From contig JABCZC010000010.1 in NCBI GenBank assembly GCA_013289875.1, positions 1-64,000 of the forward strand: 64,000 bases of DNA, given 5' to 3'. The translations under genes were made by a program, and so were the position numbers. The DNA comes from Acidobacteriota bacterium (GTDB lineage: Bacteria; Acidobacteriota; Terriglobia; Terriglobales; Acidobacteriaceae). Below the pieces are notes generated by a model, which was not told the origin of the DNA, ran no database searches, and saw only the letters and a program-made list of their open reading frames with translations. Shown in pieces: positions 1-8,939 of the stretch (the stretch's first letter is position 1; each line of letters begins with the position of its first letter).

Positions 1-1
1 C

Positions 2-1396
2 ACTCCCTTCCCGCATTTCTGGGAGCAGATGTTCGGTTCGGGACGCGCCATTCTCACGCTTCGCGAGAGCTACCGTGAGGATTTGCGCGCGGTAAAGCAG
101 GTCGCCGATTTTCGCTATGTGCGCTTTCACGCCATTCTGCACGATGAGGTGGGAGTGTACAACGAGGATGAACACGGCGAGCCTGTGTATAACTTCGCCT
201 ATGTCGATCAGATATACGACGGGTTACTCGAAAACGGCGTCCGTCCTTTCGTCGAGATCAGCTTCATGCCAAAGAAGCTGGCGTTTAATCCCGATGCGCT
301 GCATCCCTTCTGGTACAAGCAAAATGTGTCTCCACCCAAAAGCATGGAGAGGTGGGATGCGTTGATGACTCATTTCGCGCAGCATCTTGTCGACCGATAC
401 GGCATTGATGAAGTCTCGCAGTGGTACTTCGAAGTCTGGAACGAGCCGAACATCGATTTCTGGGGTGGCATTCCCCGCAAGCAGTCCTACTTCGACCTCT
501 ACGCTCACACTGCGCGTGCTCTGAAGGCTGTAAACCAGCGTCTGCGTGTAGGCGGTCCTGCCACTGCCGCCGCTGCGTGGGTGCCTGATTTCCTGAAATA
601 CGCCTCTGCCAATCACGTGTCCATTGATTTCGTCTCCACACATGGATACGCCGACGACACCGTCGAAAATCTCTTCGGCACCAATGAAGACATCCCGATG
701 GACGATCGCGTCGCGCGCGCCATCGCGATGGTTCGCGGGCAGATTCAAGCTTCAGCCATGCCGAACCTGCCGTTGATGTGGACGGAGTGGAATGTTCAGG
801 GTATGAACGAATCGCGCGACACCATTTTCGTTGGCCCCGCCCTGGCCAACACAATTCGCCAATGCCATGGCGTCGACATGTTGTCATTCTGGACTTTCTC
901 CGACGTCTTCGAAGAGGGCGGCCCGATTCCTCAACCATTCGAGGGCCACTTTGGACTCCGCGCGAAAGGCGGAATCAACAAGCCCAGCTACTATGCCTAT
1001 GGTCTGCTGCATCAGCTGGGCGATCAGCGCATCGCCAGCACATCGAACGACATCATCGCGACGAAAAGCACCGATGGATCGATTGAAATCGCTGCGTGGA
1101 ACCTGGTCGACCCCGACAAGCAGGGAACTGCCCGCACGATGGAACTGACATTTCGTGATGTGTCGCCAAATGCAAAGATCACCTTCCAGCGCGTCGATAG
1201 CGATCACGGCAATGTGCTTCCACATTACGCCGCAATGGGTAAACCACTCGATCCCACGCCAGAGCAGGTAGATCAACTAAACCGCGAAACAGCGCTGCCA
1301 CCCCCGGAAACGTCTGCGTTGAAGGACGGCAAACTTGAGTTATCACTGACTCCGAATGCGTTGGTATTAGTCAAGGTAGAAGCGAGATCTAAGTAG
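2..1396 (+). CDS. Glycoside hydrolase family 39 (beta-xylosidase-like), 5' partial
   Basis: In-frame codons before the listed ATG read TPFPHFWEQ-MFGSGRAILTLRESYRED, so the CDS continues off the left edge; FEVWNEPNIDFWGG acid/base motif and MWTEWN typical of GH39. Confidence 0.85.
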   Translation, partial: TPFPHFWEQMFGSGRAILTLRESYREDLRAVKQVADFRYVRFHAILHDEVGVYNEDEHGEPVYNFAYVDQIYDGLLENGVRPFVEISFMPKKLAFNPDALHPFWYKQNVSPPKSMERWDALMTHFAQHLVDRYGIDEVSQWYFEVWNEPNIDFWGGIPRKQSYFDLYAHTARALKAVNQRLRVGGPATAAAAWVPDFLKYASANHVSIDFVSTHGYADDTVENLFGTNEDIPMDDRVARAIAMVRGQIQASAMPNLPLMWTEWNVQGMNESRDTIFVGPALANTIRQCHGVDMLSFWTFSDVFEEGGPIPQPFEGHFGLRAKGGINKPSYYAYGLLHQLGDQRIASTSNDIIATKSTDGSIEIAAWNLVDPDKQGTARTMELTFRDVSPNAKITFQRVDSDHGNVLPHYAAMGKPLDPTPEQVDQLNRETALPPPETSALKDGKLELSLTPNALVLVKVEARSK

Positions 1397-1420
1397 CTAT
1401 AAGTTACTCGCAACAAGCCT

Positions 1421-2689
1421 ATGCCAACTACTCCACATGTTGACGTTGTCGTTCTCGGAGCTGGCATCGCCGGACTTGCTGCTGCCCGCAAACTCGCCGA
1501 AGCCGGTCTGAGCGTCGTCCTGCTCGAAGCTCGCAGTCGCATCGGTGGCCGCATCTTCACCACGCGCACTCCCGCAACCGGCCTTCCAGTCGAACTCGGA
1601 GCGGAGTTCGTTCACGGCCGTCCGCCTGAACTGCTCGACCTCATTCATGAGGCGGGGCTCACCCTGTTCGAGCGCAAAGGCGAATTCCTTTGCTACGATG
1701 ACGGTCGGATCGGCGACTGCGGCTTCTTTGACGAAGCCTTTCGCTTGCTCGACAACCTGCCCGCTTCTCCCGACATGACCTTCGCCGAATTCCTCGCTCA
1801 AAAGCAGTCCTCCGAACACGTGGCCGCGCGCGCCAAAGGATACGTCGAGGGTTTCAACGCAGCAGACGCAGCCATCATAGGCACTGCCGCGTTGCTGAAA
1901 CAACAGCAGGCTGAGGAAGCCATCGCGGGCGACTGCTCCTTCCGCATCGTTGAGGGATACGATCGTCTCCCTGCTTACCTCCTCAACCGCTTCGTCACCG
2001 CCGGAGGCCAGGTCCATCTCGACACACCCGCTACGGCCATTCACTGGAAGCGGCGCGAAGTCGGCATTGAAACCGGCAATCCCAGCCTGCCCGAGATCCA
2101 TGCGCCCCGCGCCATCATCGCCTTACCCCTTGGCGTCATGCAAGGCGACGTCGTCACCATCGAACCCGCACCGTCCGGCGCGCTTGCCGCCATCCGCAAA
2201 CTCGCCATGGGCAATGCGACCCGAATCACCCTCGTATTCCGCGAGCGCTTCTGGGAGACCTCCACGCCCGACCTCAGCTTCCTGATCGCGCTGGAGAAAA
2301 CGCCGCCAACATGGTGGACAGCGGCCCCGAATCCATCTCCCACGCTGACTGGCTGGATCGCTGGCCCTCGTGCTCTCTACGCCCCGACCGGCTCGGGGCT
2401 GAAAGACGCGGCGCTCTCTGCGTTATCCACAATCTTCCAGCGCGCCGACCTCGAATCACTTTTCGTCGGTTTTCACTCACACGACTGGCAGGCCGACCCT
2501 TTCAGCCTCGGCGCATACAGCTACGCGCCCCAGGGTGCGCTTCACGCATCCGACGAGCTGGCTACCCCGGTCGAGAACACGCTCTACTTCGCCGGCGAAC
2601 ACACCGACACCACCGGACATTGGGGAACAGTCCACGCCGCCTTGCGCTCTGGCCTGCGCGCCGCCGAGCAAGTAATTACCTCAACCTGA
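1421..2689 (+). CDS. Flavin monoamine oxidase family protein (FAD-dependent)
   Basis: N-terminal VVVLGAGIAGLAAARKLAEAGLSVVLLEARSRIGGRI dinucleotide-binding motif; C-terminal LYFAGEHTDTTGHWGTVHAALRSG. Confidence 0.9.
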   Translation: MPTTPHVDVVVLGAGIAGLAAARKLAEAGLSVVLLEARSRIGGRIFTTRTPATGLPVELGAEFVHGRPPELLDLIHEAGLTLFERKGEFLCYDDGRIGDCGFFDEAFRLLDNLPASPDMTFAEFLAQKQSSEHVAARAKGYVEGFNAADAAIIGTAALLKQQQAEEAIAGDCSFRIVEGYDRLPAYLLNRFVTAGGQVHLDTPATAIHWKRREVGIETGNPSLPEIHAPRAIIALPLGVMQGDVVTIEPAPSGALAAIRKLAMGNATRITLVFRERFWETSTPDLSFLIALEKTPPTWWTAAPNPSPTLTGWIAGPRALYAPTGSGLKDAALSALSTIFQRADLESLFVGFHSHDWQADPFSLGAYSYAPQGALHASDELATPVENTLYFAGEHTDTTGHWGTVHAALRSGLRAAEQVITST

Positions 2690-2722
2690 TAGCTAATAGC
2701 TAATCGCTAATGGCTGTCTTTC

Positions 2723-3964
2723 ATGTACACTTCGCAACGACCGATTTTTCGTTCTTCGAGGAGCCCTGAAAAAGCCATGTCTCGACCAAAATTTCCAGTT
2801 GCCATCGCACTTCTCGTAACCGCTTACATCCTGCCCGCCGTCTTTGCCCAGACCACCACGCTCGCCGCCACGCCACCCATGGGTTGGAACAGTTGGAACC
2901 ACTTCGCAGGCAAGGTCAGCGATGCCGATGTACGCGCCGCGGCGGATGCGCTCGTTTCAACCGGCATGCGCGACGCCGGCTATATCTACGTCAACATCGA
3001 CGACACATGGCAGGGCGAACGCGACGCGCAGGGAGTCATCCACGCCAACAATAAGTTTCCCGACATGAAAGCCCTTGCCGATTACGTTCACTCGAAGGGC
3101 CTCAAAATAGGTATTTACTCCTCGCCCGGTCCCCTCACCTGCGCTCACTACGCCGGCAGCTACCTGCATGAAGAACAGGACGCGAAGACCTACGCCGAAT
3201 GGGGCTTCGACTTTCTCAAGTACGATCTGTGCGGGTTCCGCGAGATCATGAGGAAAGAGGCGCCCAACGACCCGCAGAAAGCCTTTGCCATGCAGAAAGA
3301 CGCCTACGAAAAGATGCACAAGGCGCTCATCGCCACCGGACGTCCCATCCTATACAGCCTCTGCCAGTACGGATTGAACGATGTGTGGAAGTGGGGTACC
3401 GATGTTGGCGGCAACTCGTGGCGCACTACCGGAGACATCTCCGACCGCTACAGTCGCATGGCTGAAATCGGATTCTCCCAGGCGGGCCTCGCCAAATACG
3501 CAGGTCCCGGCCATTGGAACGATCCCGACATGCTTGAGATCGGCAACGGCGGAATGACTGAGGATCAGTACCGACAGCACATGACCCTTTGGGTCATCCT
3601 CGCCGCGCCCTTGCTCGCCGGTAACGACCTCAGCAAGATGACGCCCTCAACTCTGGCCCTCCTCATAAACAGGGAAGTCATCGCCGTCGACCAGGACCCG
3701 CTTGGCAAACAGGGCGACCGCGTCTCGGCGGTTGGTCCCACGGAGATCTGGTCCAAGCCTCTCTCGAACGGCGCATTGGTGGTCGGTCTGTTCAACCGCG
3801 CAGACGCTCCGTCGCCCATCACCCTCAAACTTCAGGATGTCGGCTTCGACAACAACGCCAAGCTCCGCGATCTGTGGAAGGGCAGCGAAGTCACCCCTAA
3901 GAACGGCGCGTATACCGTTACCGTTCCAGCCTATGGAGCCGTGCTGCTCAAGGTCAGCCGCTAG
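2723..3964 (+). CDS. Alpha-galactosidase, GH27, secreted (start may be internal at about 2777)
   Basis: ATPPMGWNSWNHF, FDFLKYDLCG, GPGHWNDPDMLEIGNGGMT motifs of GH27; signal peptide-like N-terminus. Confidence 0.92.
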   Translation: MYTSQRPIFRSSRSPEKAMSRPKFPVAIALLVTAYILPAVFAQTTTLAATPPMGWNSWNHFAGKVSDADVRAAADALVSTGMRDAGYIYVNIDDTWQGERDAQGVIHANNKFPDMKALADYVHSKGLKIGIYSSPGPLTCAHYAGSYLHEEQDAKTYAEWGFDFLKYDLCGFREIMRKEAPNDPQKAFAMQKDAYEKMHKALIATGRPILYSLCQYGLNDVWKWGTDVGGNSWRTTGDISDRYSRMAEIGFSQAGLAKYAGPGHWNDPDMLEIGNGGMTEDQYRQHMTLWVILAAPLLAGNDLSKMTPSTLALLINREVIAVDQDPLGKQGDRVSAVGPTEIWSKPLSNGALVVGLFNRADAPSPITLKLQDVGFDNNAKLRDLWKGSEVTPKNGAYTVTVPAYGAVLLKVSR

Positions 3965-4368
3965 GGCATTTCGCCGACAGGCATATACCGCAGCCAATAC
4001 CCTCAGGTTGCTCTTCCTTAAGAACAGCAACCTGGCGCGATTTATTGAGGCAGGCCATAACCGCGACCGCCAACAGCGTCGCAATCACACCGAAGAAGAC
4101 CTGAATACCACTGTGATGGAACGAGCGGAGGTTGTCTCCGGCGCTTTTCCTGTCGTCTGTGCATCTTTGCCACAGACAGTGATCTCGTAGCGATCGCGAA
4201 AAACGATCCGGATGTGTTCCACGCGATCTCCTCGCTGGAAACAGAGATCGGGCACACAATGCGGCCGAACGAAACCCTGATTCAAATCGTGACGCGCAGA
4301 CTCAGGGCGCAAAATGCGAGCGAAGAACAGCTGGGTTTCGAGTTATTGCCTTCCGAGTAGAGCTCGTC

Positions 4369-6654
4369 CTATGGCGGGTTGACGCCCGTGCCACTGAGAT
4401 TGATGGTTTCGTAATTGGAAAGAGCGTCTTCGTCGCTCTGGTCAAGGATTGTCACTGGATAGGGTCCAAAGGTGCCAACGGCAGTAGGCATAAAACCCAA
4501 AGTTATCTCAGTCAGAGCTCCAGTAAATATTGACTGATTTGGCAGGAAAGGGCCGCCACCGCATACGGTGATACAAAAGATCGCGCCGGCGCTTGCAGGG
4601 CCCTTCGCGAACGCACTCGATCCAACCCCCACCGCACTCAGTGTGATCGAGCGACTGCTACCCACCACAACCTTTCCGAAGTCATAGGAGTAAACATATA
4701 CGCTGTTGGTTGGCGCTACAACAAACTGCCCGCCCGCGATTCCAGGGTCTTGTCCACTTATCGTGCCGCCCTCTGCACATTGGAGATTGGTTGGATCGGT
4801 GAGGCCGAACCCGATGACTTTTTCTAGTTTGTAGCCCGGAACTACGGCGACAGTCCCGCGCTCCGCATCCGCAAAAAAGAGAGCGCCGCATGGATAGACG
4901 GCAAGGCCGGTCGGCTGTTTTGTATCTGTCGGGACCAGACTGTGCGCGCCTGCAGGAGAGAACTTCAGTATGGCCCCGTGGGTAGCATTCGGGCTCGTGC
5001 CATAGCCGGCATAGACGTTGTTGAACAGGTCAGTAGCAACCGAGAGCAGCGAAGTATAGCCGCCATTGGTCACGGGGGTAGCAAAGACAGCTTCGCTGTC
5101 ATCCGGCGCTACTCTCACGATGTCGTCCCCGTTGAGGACGTAGAGATTGCCCAGGCCATCCATCGCCGAACCGATCGGGTCGGCAATGTCAGTGGCGATG
5201 CGGGAAGTCGAGCCATCCGCAGCGACGCGCAGAGTCCCCGCGACGCCTCGTTGCGTCACATAGAGATTTCCCTGTGCGTCCACGTCGGCTCCGCGGACGT
5301 TCTGCAAGCCGGAGACGATCTCGTTTCCGTTGTGAGTTACGCTGCCCGTCTTGCTGTTAAGAGCGAAAGTTCCGCATGGGCAGCGCGAGGTCACCGTCTG
5401 TGCGGCGGTCTGTGCAGCGGGCTGAAAGATGGGATGCGCCCTCAGATCCGGTGCGGGCAGGTAATAGGACGAGTATCCTCCGTCTGTGGCAGTTGCAACC
5501 AGAGGGATGCTCAGCGTTGTTACGTTGTTCTGGTCAGTGAGATTGAGGGTGCCACTCGCGTAGCCCAGAAAGAAAACAGGCCAGAAGTAGAGATAGAGCT
5601 GGGCCTGGTCCACCAATGGACCGCTGCCGGACTGTATGTCACCTTCAACGAACGGGCCGGCGGGCTCTTGCGAAAGCACCCAAGTTATGTTAGGCGTTGC
5701 GCCGAAGTTGAGCGTAAATTGAGGAGGATAAAATCCGAAATAGCCCGCCTGATCCAGCACGCCGAAATTCACAGTGCCGAGCTGAATCTGAATCAAGCTT
5801 GGGCCGTCGACGTAGTAAAGACTGCCGAGGGCATCCTGAGCGATGGGCACGGTGGGTATGCCGGCAGTGTAGAGGGCGTGCTTGTATCCACTGGTTGAGC
5901 TGATGACGACCTTTCCATGTCCAGCGATGTTGGCCTCAACAATGGGGTTGCCCTGCGGGTCCACGAAAAAGCCTTCAAGAACTGCGCTTCCCAGATCGGG
6001 CAGGAAGTTGCGCAACGGGGCGGAAAGCGTGCCTGCGCTGATGCCGCTGGTGCTGTAGCTATAGAGTTGCGCCGAGTAAGCGCCGTTTTGCACGCTGAGG
6101 ATATAGAGATGCGCAGTGCCTGGCGATCCCGGGCCGAATCCCAGCAAAGCGGCGCCGGGGATTGTCGCCATGACGGCGGGCACACCGTTGTCGGGAATCT
6201 CGACGAGCTGATCTCCGCTGAGCAGGAACAGATTATTCCCATTATCAAGTGCGATAGCGTGCTGCTTGCTCACCGACGCTAATACCGTTGTAGTGCGCGT
6301 CGGCCAGGCGGCAATTTTGAGCAGGCGTCCCGTTCCGATGTCGGCCACAAAAACATCGCCGAGGAAATCGACTGCAATGAGCGGCTGGCTGAGGCTGGAT
6401 GCGATAGTTGTGCTGGTTCCGGAGGGTGTGACCTCAATAACGCGACCAGCGACTGCGTCAGCGTAATACTGGTTGCCATCGGCATCGACGCCAATGCCGC
6501 TGATATTCGCCATAGGAACGGGTACCTTACCGATAGCTACAGGGTTTGTTCCCAGGAAGACTGGACCAGCCGAGTGCGCGATAGCCGGTGCCATGAGAAG
6601 ACTGGTGAGAACGAGAAAGAATCCGGAACGGAACCTGGAGGTGGGCGAGGGCAT
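4369..6654 (-). CDS. Secreted NHL-repeat / beta-propeller protein with C-terminal Ig-like (choice-of-anchor type) domain
   Basis: Signal peptide-like N-terminus; repeated GVDADGNQYYAD / DAQGNLYVTQRG / DGLGNLYVLNG motifs; C-terminal DFGKVVVGSSRSITLSAVG. Confidence 0.75.
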   Translation of the reverse strand: MPSPTSRFRSGFFLVLTSLLMAPAIAHSAGPVFLGTNPVAIGKVPVPMANISGIGVDADGNQYYADAVAGRVIEVTPSGTSTTIASSLSQPLIAVDFLGDVFVADIGTGRLLKIAAWPTRTTTVLASVSKQHAIALDNGNNLFLLSGDQLVEIPDNGVPAVMATIPGAALLGFGPGSPGTAHLYILSVQNGAYSAQLYSYSTSGISAGTLSAPLRNFLPDLGSAVLEGFFVDPQGNPIVEANIAGHGKVVISSTSGYKHALYTAGIPTVPIAQDALGSLYYVDGPSLIQIQLGTVNFGVLDQAGYFGFYPPQFTLNFGATPNITWVLSQEPAGPFVEGDIQSGSGPLVDQAQLYLYFWPVFFLGYASGTLNLTDQNNVTTLSIPLVATATDGGYSSYYLPAPDLRAHPIFQPAAQTAAQTVTSRCPCGTFALNSKTGSVTHNGNEIVSGLQNVRGADVDAQGNLYVTQRGVAGTLRVAADGSTSRIATDIADPIGSAMDGLGNLYVLNGDDIVRVAPDDSEAVFATPVTNGGYTSLLSVATDLFNNVYAGYGTSPNATHGAILKFSPAGAHSLVPTDTKQPTGLAVYPCGALFFADAERGTVAVVPGYKLEKVIGFGLTDPTNLQCAEGGTISGQDPGIAGGQFVVAPTNSVYVYSYDFGKVVVGSSRSITLSAVGVGSSAFAKGPASAGAIFCITVCGGGPFLPNQSIFTGALTEITLGFMPTAVGTFGPYPVTILDQSDEDALSNYETINLSGTGVNPP

Positions 6655-7144
6655 AGCAGCCTCCTTGCGTTGTGAGACGTGATCTTTCGATATCTGCCCA
6701 GTCTTCAGGGCTCAGGTTGTGGGGCCAGGGCTAAACCTTGCTGAAGGGACTGCGGATTCCAATGCGAGGTTGCCGAACAGCCAACGGCATGATAGCGCGG
6801 TTCTGTTTCTGTTGCTATGAGTTTTCAAAAGTCCTTGAAAATAAAGCCGGCGAAATGGCAGGGGTGGCTCAGTGATCCATTATTGTCGTGACTGCTGTTG
6901 CGATAGCCCGAGTATGATCGTGGCGTCGAGTCATCTCTTTTCCGTAGGGGGGTGCCGGCTAATTTTGAGCGGGTACTTCTACACTTTTCCAATCAGCACC
7001 GGACGTAACCCAGAACTTCTCACCCGACACAAACTTGCGCTGCGAGCAGTCCAGTAAGTTCCCCGATTGGCTGATCATTTCCGCATAATCAGCGAGCGCG
7101 GCGGCCTACACCGGGCGCGCAATCCGCGCCCTGTACAATGCACT

Positions 7145-7414
7145 ATGACGAAACGGGTTGCCCGTCACGAAGCGCCAAAACCCAAGCCTGCCGCGCACGG
7201 GAAAGATGTCTCATTTAGCGAGCTTTATGTTCAGCTCTCCCGCAGGCTCGACGACATTGCGGTCAAACTGGAAAAGCGACGTCAGCGTGGATTGCTATCA
7301 ACCAAGCCCTTAATCGAAGAACTTCACGTTATCGCCGCGACTCTAAAGTTTATCGACGCGTACGTTAAGTGTGTTTACACCGTTCCAAAAACCCGCCCCC
7401 CGGAGCTCCTATAG
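7145..7414 (+). CDS. Conserved small hypothetical protein
   Basis: 89 aa ORF from ATG at 7145 (MTKRVARHEAPKPK...); good coding character, no recognised domain. Confidence 0.5.
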   Translation: MTKRVARHEAPKPKPAAHGKDVSFSELYVQLSRRLDDIAVKLEKRRQRGLLSTKPLIEELHVIAATLKFIDAYVKCVYTVPKTRPPELL

Positions 7415-7604
7415 GCGCCTGAGTCGTCGATCCGTCGGAAGTGATTAGGTGAAGCGGCAGAGAGGGAGCAGTTGTGCAAGGCCTCGATCATCGCACCGCC
7501 AGCGGCGCGAAATAGAGGCTGTGCGTCGGGTGCGCAGTTGTTGTGCTATCGCTCGTGTCGGCGTATCAGGTTTTCTGACCGGTGACTGAAAAAGTGCGCG
7601 GCTT

Positions 7605-8804
7605 TTAAAAGATGACGGGGAGTTCGGTAAGGCCGCGCAGTTCGACGGCTGGCCGCCATTGCAGAGTTTCGGGCGGCACTGCGAGTTGCAAATTCGGCAA
7701 ACGATTAAGTAAGGTTTCAAACGCAATTTCACCCTCCAATCGCGCTAGTGGCGCTCCCAAACAGTAGTGAATACCTTGACCGAACGCGACGTGTTTCGCG
7801 TCGTCTCGCACGAGGTTTAATTGCTCTGGATTGCTTGTGCAAAAAGGATCGTGGTTGGCGGCTCCCAGCACCAACAGAAGGTGACTGCCGGACGGAATCT
7901 CCTGTCCGGCAATTCGGAGTTTTTCGGCTGCGTACCGATTTACCATCTGCACCGGATTCACGAAACGCAGAAGCTCTTCGATTGTGGGCTTGATCAGCGC
8001 CGGGTCCTGCTTTAGCTTTTCGAGCTGCTCGGGATTCAGCAGCAGGGCCAACAAGCCATTGCCAATCAGATTCGCCGTGGTTTCATGTCCGGCAACAAGC
8101 AGCAGCACCAGCGTGCTGACCACTTCGGCATCGCTCAAGCGGTCGCCCTTATCCTCCGCCTCAATCAACTGCGTGACGACGTCCGGCCGCGGATTTTTGC
8201 GGTGGTCATCTACCACCTTGCGTATGTACTGAACCAATTGAGCCAGATGGGGAGTGATAACCGTATGTTCACTGCTGAGGGCGCCCGAGTTGATGAGATC
8301 GCCGGACCACTTGCGGACTTTATCTTGATCCTTCTCCGCTACGCCTAGCATCTCGCTGATGACGCGGACCGGCATCGGAAAAGCAAACTCGGAGATGAAC
8401 TCCATTTTCCCCTTCGCCTGGACTTTGTCGATCAATTCATCGGCAATCTGCTGAATGCGGCCGCGCAGCTCGCGAACATACTTGGGCTTAAATGCTTCGT
8501 TGGCGAGCGAACGCAGTCGGCCATGCTCCGGGGGATCGGCGCGAAGCATGTTTTTGCCACGGACACCGCCGATTCCCAGCAGCTCCCAAAAACTTTTCCC
8601 GCGCGCGTTGCGGATATCCTTCACCAGCCGAGTGTCCTTCAGGCCGGCGATCACGTCCTCGTAGCGGCTGACCACGTACACTTCGGTTCCATTCGGGAGA
8701 GAGGTTTTATAGACCGGCATATCGCGCCGGAGTTTTTCGTAGGAAACGTATGGGTTTGCCCTGTACTCGGCCGTCGCAAAGGGACCAGACGATTTCTTTC
8801 TCAT
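7605..8804 (-). CDS. Cytochrome P450
   Basis: I-helix LLVAGHETTANLIGNG, ELLRF, heme-binding HVAFGQGIHYCLGAPLARLEGEIAFETLLNRLP. Confidence 0.95.
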   Translation of the reverse strand: MRKKSSGPFATAEYRANPYVSYEKLRRDMPVYKTSLPNGTEVYVVSRYEDVIAGLKDTRLVKDIRNARGKSFWELLGIGGVRGKNMLRADPPEHGRLRSLANEAFKPKYVRELRGRIQQIADELIDKVQAKGKMEFISEFAFPMPVRVISEMLGVAEKDQDKVRKWSGDLINSGALSSEHTVITPHLAQLVQYIRKVVDDHRKNPRPDVVTQLIEAEDKGDRLSDAEVVSTLVLLLVAGHETTANLIGNGLLALLLNPEQLEKLKQDPALIKPTIEELLRFVNPVQMVNRYAAEKLRIAGQEIPSGSHLLLVLGAANHDPFCTSNPEQLNLVRDDAKHVAFGQGIHYCLGAPLARLEGEIAFETLLNRLPNLQLAVPPETLQWRPAVELRGLTELPVIF

Positions 8805-8939
8805 GACCGCTCAATTCTAATCGCGTGGAGTATTTTCCAAGCATTCTCCGCGAGCTCGCCGCTCTAGCATTTGTCCGCATCTTCGGCAGCTCGCTATGCC
8901 GGTGAAACGTCAGAGGAAGCGCACACGCGAACTTGAGGT

